DNA from: Hyaloraphidium curvatum
Lineage: Eukaryota > Monoblepharomycota > Hyaloraphidiomycetes > Hyaloraphidiales > Hyaloraphidiaceae
Length of the DNA: 64,000 nucleotides
Assembly (NCBI GenBank): GCA_025558095.1
Contig: JAIVFI010000016.1
Coordinates: 310,001 to 374,000 of the forward strand
Reading direction: 5' to 3'
Position numbers and translations under genes: made by a program
The notes under the pieces: generated by a model
The model's database searches: none
What the model saw: only the letters and a program-made list of their open reading frames with translations
What the model was told of the DNA's origin: nothing
Shown: piece after piece, positions 61,715-64,000 of the stretch
Layout: each line of letters opens with the position of its first letter
Position numbering within the stretch: the stretch's first letter is position 1

Positions 61715-64000
61715 TCACCGCACGCCGCCGTAGTACGACGCCCCGCCGGCCTGCGCCTGCTGCGGCCGCATGGCCGACATCCCTGCCCCATAGGGTGTCA
61801 TCCCAATGGGCATCATCGGCCCCCCGTACGTCGACGGCGCCGGCGCGTAGTACGATTGTCCGCCAGGGCGCACCGCTGGCCGCGCAGTGGCGTACCCGGT
61901 CGCGTGTCCCGGCACCTGCTGCGGCGGCGGGTGCGGGTTCCGCTTGAAGTGGAGGATCAGCTCGTCGACCGTCTTGTACCGCTCCTTGCGGAAGGAAAAG
62001 TACCCCGGGGCAAGGAAGATGCGCTGCAGACCGCAGAGATCAGTCGCGGGTCCAGCCCGCGCACAGCAACCACGCCCACCTCGTGCGAGGAGCCCGTCGC
62101 GCCCGGGAACTGGTACACGAGGTAGTAGCAGTTGGGCCCGTCCTGCCCCGCGGGGCACAGCGCGTACGCCGCCTGGCGCGGGTTGTTGAGCACCACCTGC
62201 CGCACCCACTGCTCCGTCTCGGGCAGCGTCTTGCCCTGCCGGTACTTGGGGTGGCGGTTCATCTCCTTGGCCTTCTCGCGGATCGGATCCACGTAGACCG
62301 TGAGGAGATGGTCCAGGTCCTCGAACGGCGAAGCCGACTTCATGTCCCGGATCTGCCACTTGGGGACGCCGCCCTGCACCACCTTGCTGATGGCTGGGGA
62401 AGCCGGGGCGAACAAAGTCAGCCGGAACCCACCACGGAGCAGGAATGCAACGCACGGATGTGCCAGAAGATGTTCTCGTCCGTCTTCATCACCACCACGA
62501 GGTCCCCGATCTTGGCCGACGGCCGCAAGAGCATCTCGCCGACCGCCTTGCCCGCGAGCTCCTTCTGGCTCAGGTCGGCCGTGAGGTCCTTGCGGTAGAG
62601 CGGGTGGTTGACGTTCTCCATCGCCTGGCTGGCCACGCGACGCCGCTGCTCGTCCTCGCGCTTCTTGGCCTCTTCTTTCTCCCTGTACGGGTTGAAGAAC
62701 TCGTCCCGCCTGGCCGCCGCGTCCTGCTGCCACCTTGCCAGCGTGTCGACGTTGACCTCGAACTTCGGAGCCTCGGTCATCACGCTGACGTCGAAGCCCT
62801 CCTTCTTCCAGTCCAGCGCCAGGATGTCGCGCACGACGACGCGGGCCGTGTGACCCTCCTGGACGTCCTTGAGGTTCTCGTCGGCGGGATCAAAGACTTC
62901 GATGACGCCCTCGACGCCGCCGGGGAGCTCGACGTAGATGCGCTTCTCGAGCTTCTTGCGCACCGTGGCCAGGAGCGGGCAGTTGGGGAAGAACTTGGAG
63001 ACCGGCTCCTTGGTCAGCATGAAGAACAGCTCTGAGATGTTGGGGTACAGCTGGGTGAGCGTCCGCGAGTCGCCGTAGGGGCTCTGGAGCTCGGCCTTGA
63101 TGTCCACGAGCGTCTGCTTCTTGAGCTCGTTGTTGCGCTTCTCGAGCTCGTCCGCGTAGCCGTCGAGGTCGAGCTCGTTGAGCTTGCTCGTGATGTCCTT
63201 GGACGCCATCAGCTCCTCGACGTACTGCGACGGCTGTTCGTCGTCCTCGGCCAGATCGTCCGCATCCACCGCGTCGGCAGCCATCTGCCGCGCGAGCGCG
63301 TAGTCCTTGACGTGTATGCGCGTGTCGTCCAGGACGTCGATGTGCGCATTCCGCCGGCCAAAGTGGTACTTGCGGATCCGGATGAAGCTGTTGCAGTTGA
63401 AAAAGACGTTGGGTCCCACGACCTTCTCCGTGACCAGGTCCTGCCGGCTCTCGAGGCCCGGCAGCTGCTTCTCCTCCACGATCCTCGCCAGCTTGGCCAG
63501 GATGGCGCCGGCTTTGCGCGGCCCGAGGCCGCTGACGTACTGCAGCGTGTGAGCCCTGTGCCGGTGCTTGATGGCTGCGTTGATGTCCACGCCGACCCTT
63601 CCCACCGCGTTGATGATGGCGCGCTCCAAGTTGCGCACGAGCAGGTCCGCGGGAGCCGAGGACTGGCGCTCGTACAGCTTCACCTTGGTGATGTCCTGGT
63701 TCTGGTTGAAGAGCGAGGCGTAGGCCATGACGGGGTCCTGCGCCTTGCGCGCCAGGCCGATGCAGTACCGGAGAGTCTCGTTGTACTCCCGGAACTCCGC
63801 CTTGGCCTCGGCCGAATTCTTCCAGATTTGCGCCGTATCGTCCGTGACCCAGTGGATCTCCAGGTGCTGCAAGAAGGTGTGGCTCTTGCGGACCTTATCC
63901 ACCTGGTCCTGCACGTCCTGGAAGAGCCGCATGGCACCGACCGTCGACGCAGCCATGACCACCACATCCGGCCGCGAGCTGACCAAGAACTCGGCCAGGC
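61715..64000 (-). CDS. SPT6: SPT6 transcription elongation factor/histone chaperone, 5' end outside window
   Basis: C-terminal half or more of SPT6, which reassembles nucleosomes behind RNA polymerase II and binds its linker. The reading is open at the right edge, so the N-terminus is missing. From upstream to downstream: a YqgF-like region (PDVVVMAASTVGAMRLFQDV), then LHYC-like core and FNQNQDITKVKLYERQSSAP, and the helix-hairpin-helix segment VSGLGPRKAGAILAKLARIV near 63470-63545. Next are FFNCNSFIRIRKYHFG, an S1-like domain (ARVVVRDILALDWKKEGFDV, 62790-62850), and the tandem SH2 region (FHIRALHSCSV-type first SH2; LTVYVDPIREKAKEMNRHPK; DELILHFKRNPHPPP). The tail is Gly/Tyr/Pro-rich and stops at 61715. 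It is tandem with SREBP (191 nt). Confidence 0.93.

Overview
The window is nuclear DNA of a eukaryote with a very compact, GC-rich genome. I recognise 25 protein-coding genes. Nearly all are split by short GT-AG introns, mostly about 40-130 nt. Several introns carry a CTAAC or CTGAC branch site shortly before the acceptor, as in fungi. The gene set suggests a zoosporic (flagellated) fungus or a close relative: a SPA2-type polarity protein without an Arf-GAP domain, a membrane-anchored SREBP/Sre1, a Mortierella-like cytochrome b5 front-end desaturase, and also an axonemal outer-arm dynein heavy chain, which needs a cilium. The placement is an inference; I could not run any search.

Layout, left to right: RAV1/DMX-like (-, 3' end outside the window), TRAPPC8 (+), NOL6/UTP22 (-), MIC60 (+), PEX1 (-), UDP-glucose pyrophosphorylase (+), mitochondrial-type cyclophilin (-), a 15-kb outer-arm dynein heavy chain (-), deoxyhypusine hydroxylase (+), PET100-like (-) with a small upstream ORF, a three-exon UQCC6/BRAWNIN-like micropeptide (+), SPA2-like (-), UTP25 (-), BOS1/membrin (+), MED20 (-), CCDC43-like (+), TAP42 (-), KRR1 (+), RNase H2 subunit B (-), front-end desaturase (+), PEX2 (+), NDUFS4 (-), mitochondrial TyrRS (+), SREBP (-) and SPT6 (-, 5' end outside the window).

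Orientation alternates almost perfectly. Of 24 neighbour junctions, 10 are head-to-head, 10 are tail-to-tail and only 4 are tandem. Start-to-start gaps are usually under 200 nt, so many promoters must be shared. Tail-to-tail gaps run from 254 nt down to overlapping stop codons (TRAPPC8/NOL6 by 8 nt; UQCC6-like/SPA2 by 20 nt). No intergenic stretch exceeds about 300 nt. I saw no mobile element, rRNA, CRISPR array or convincing tRNA.

By function, the genes cover ribosome biogenesis (NOL6, UTP25, KRR1), mitochondria (MIC60, cyclophilin, PET100, UQCC6-like, NDUFS4, YARS2), peroxisomes (PEX1, PEX2), the secretory and endosomal system (RAV1, TRAPPC8, BOS1), transcription (MED20, SPT6, SREBP), lipid metabolism (desaturase, SREBP), polarity (SPA2) and motility (dynein). 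The observations I rate highest are the hidden respiratory-assembly micro-genes, the composition mosaic inside the dynein gene, the alternating architecture with overlapping 3' ends, introns built of simple repeats, a possible self-regulatory SRE at the SREBP gene, and a cyclophilin with two in-frame starts that could give mitochondrial and cytosolic forms.
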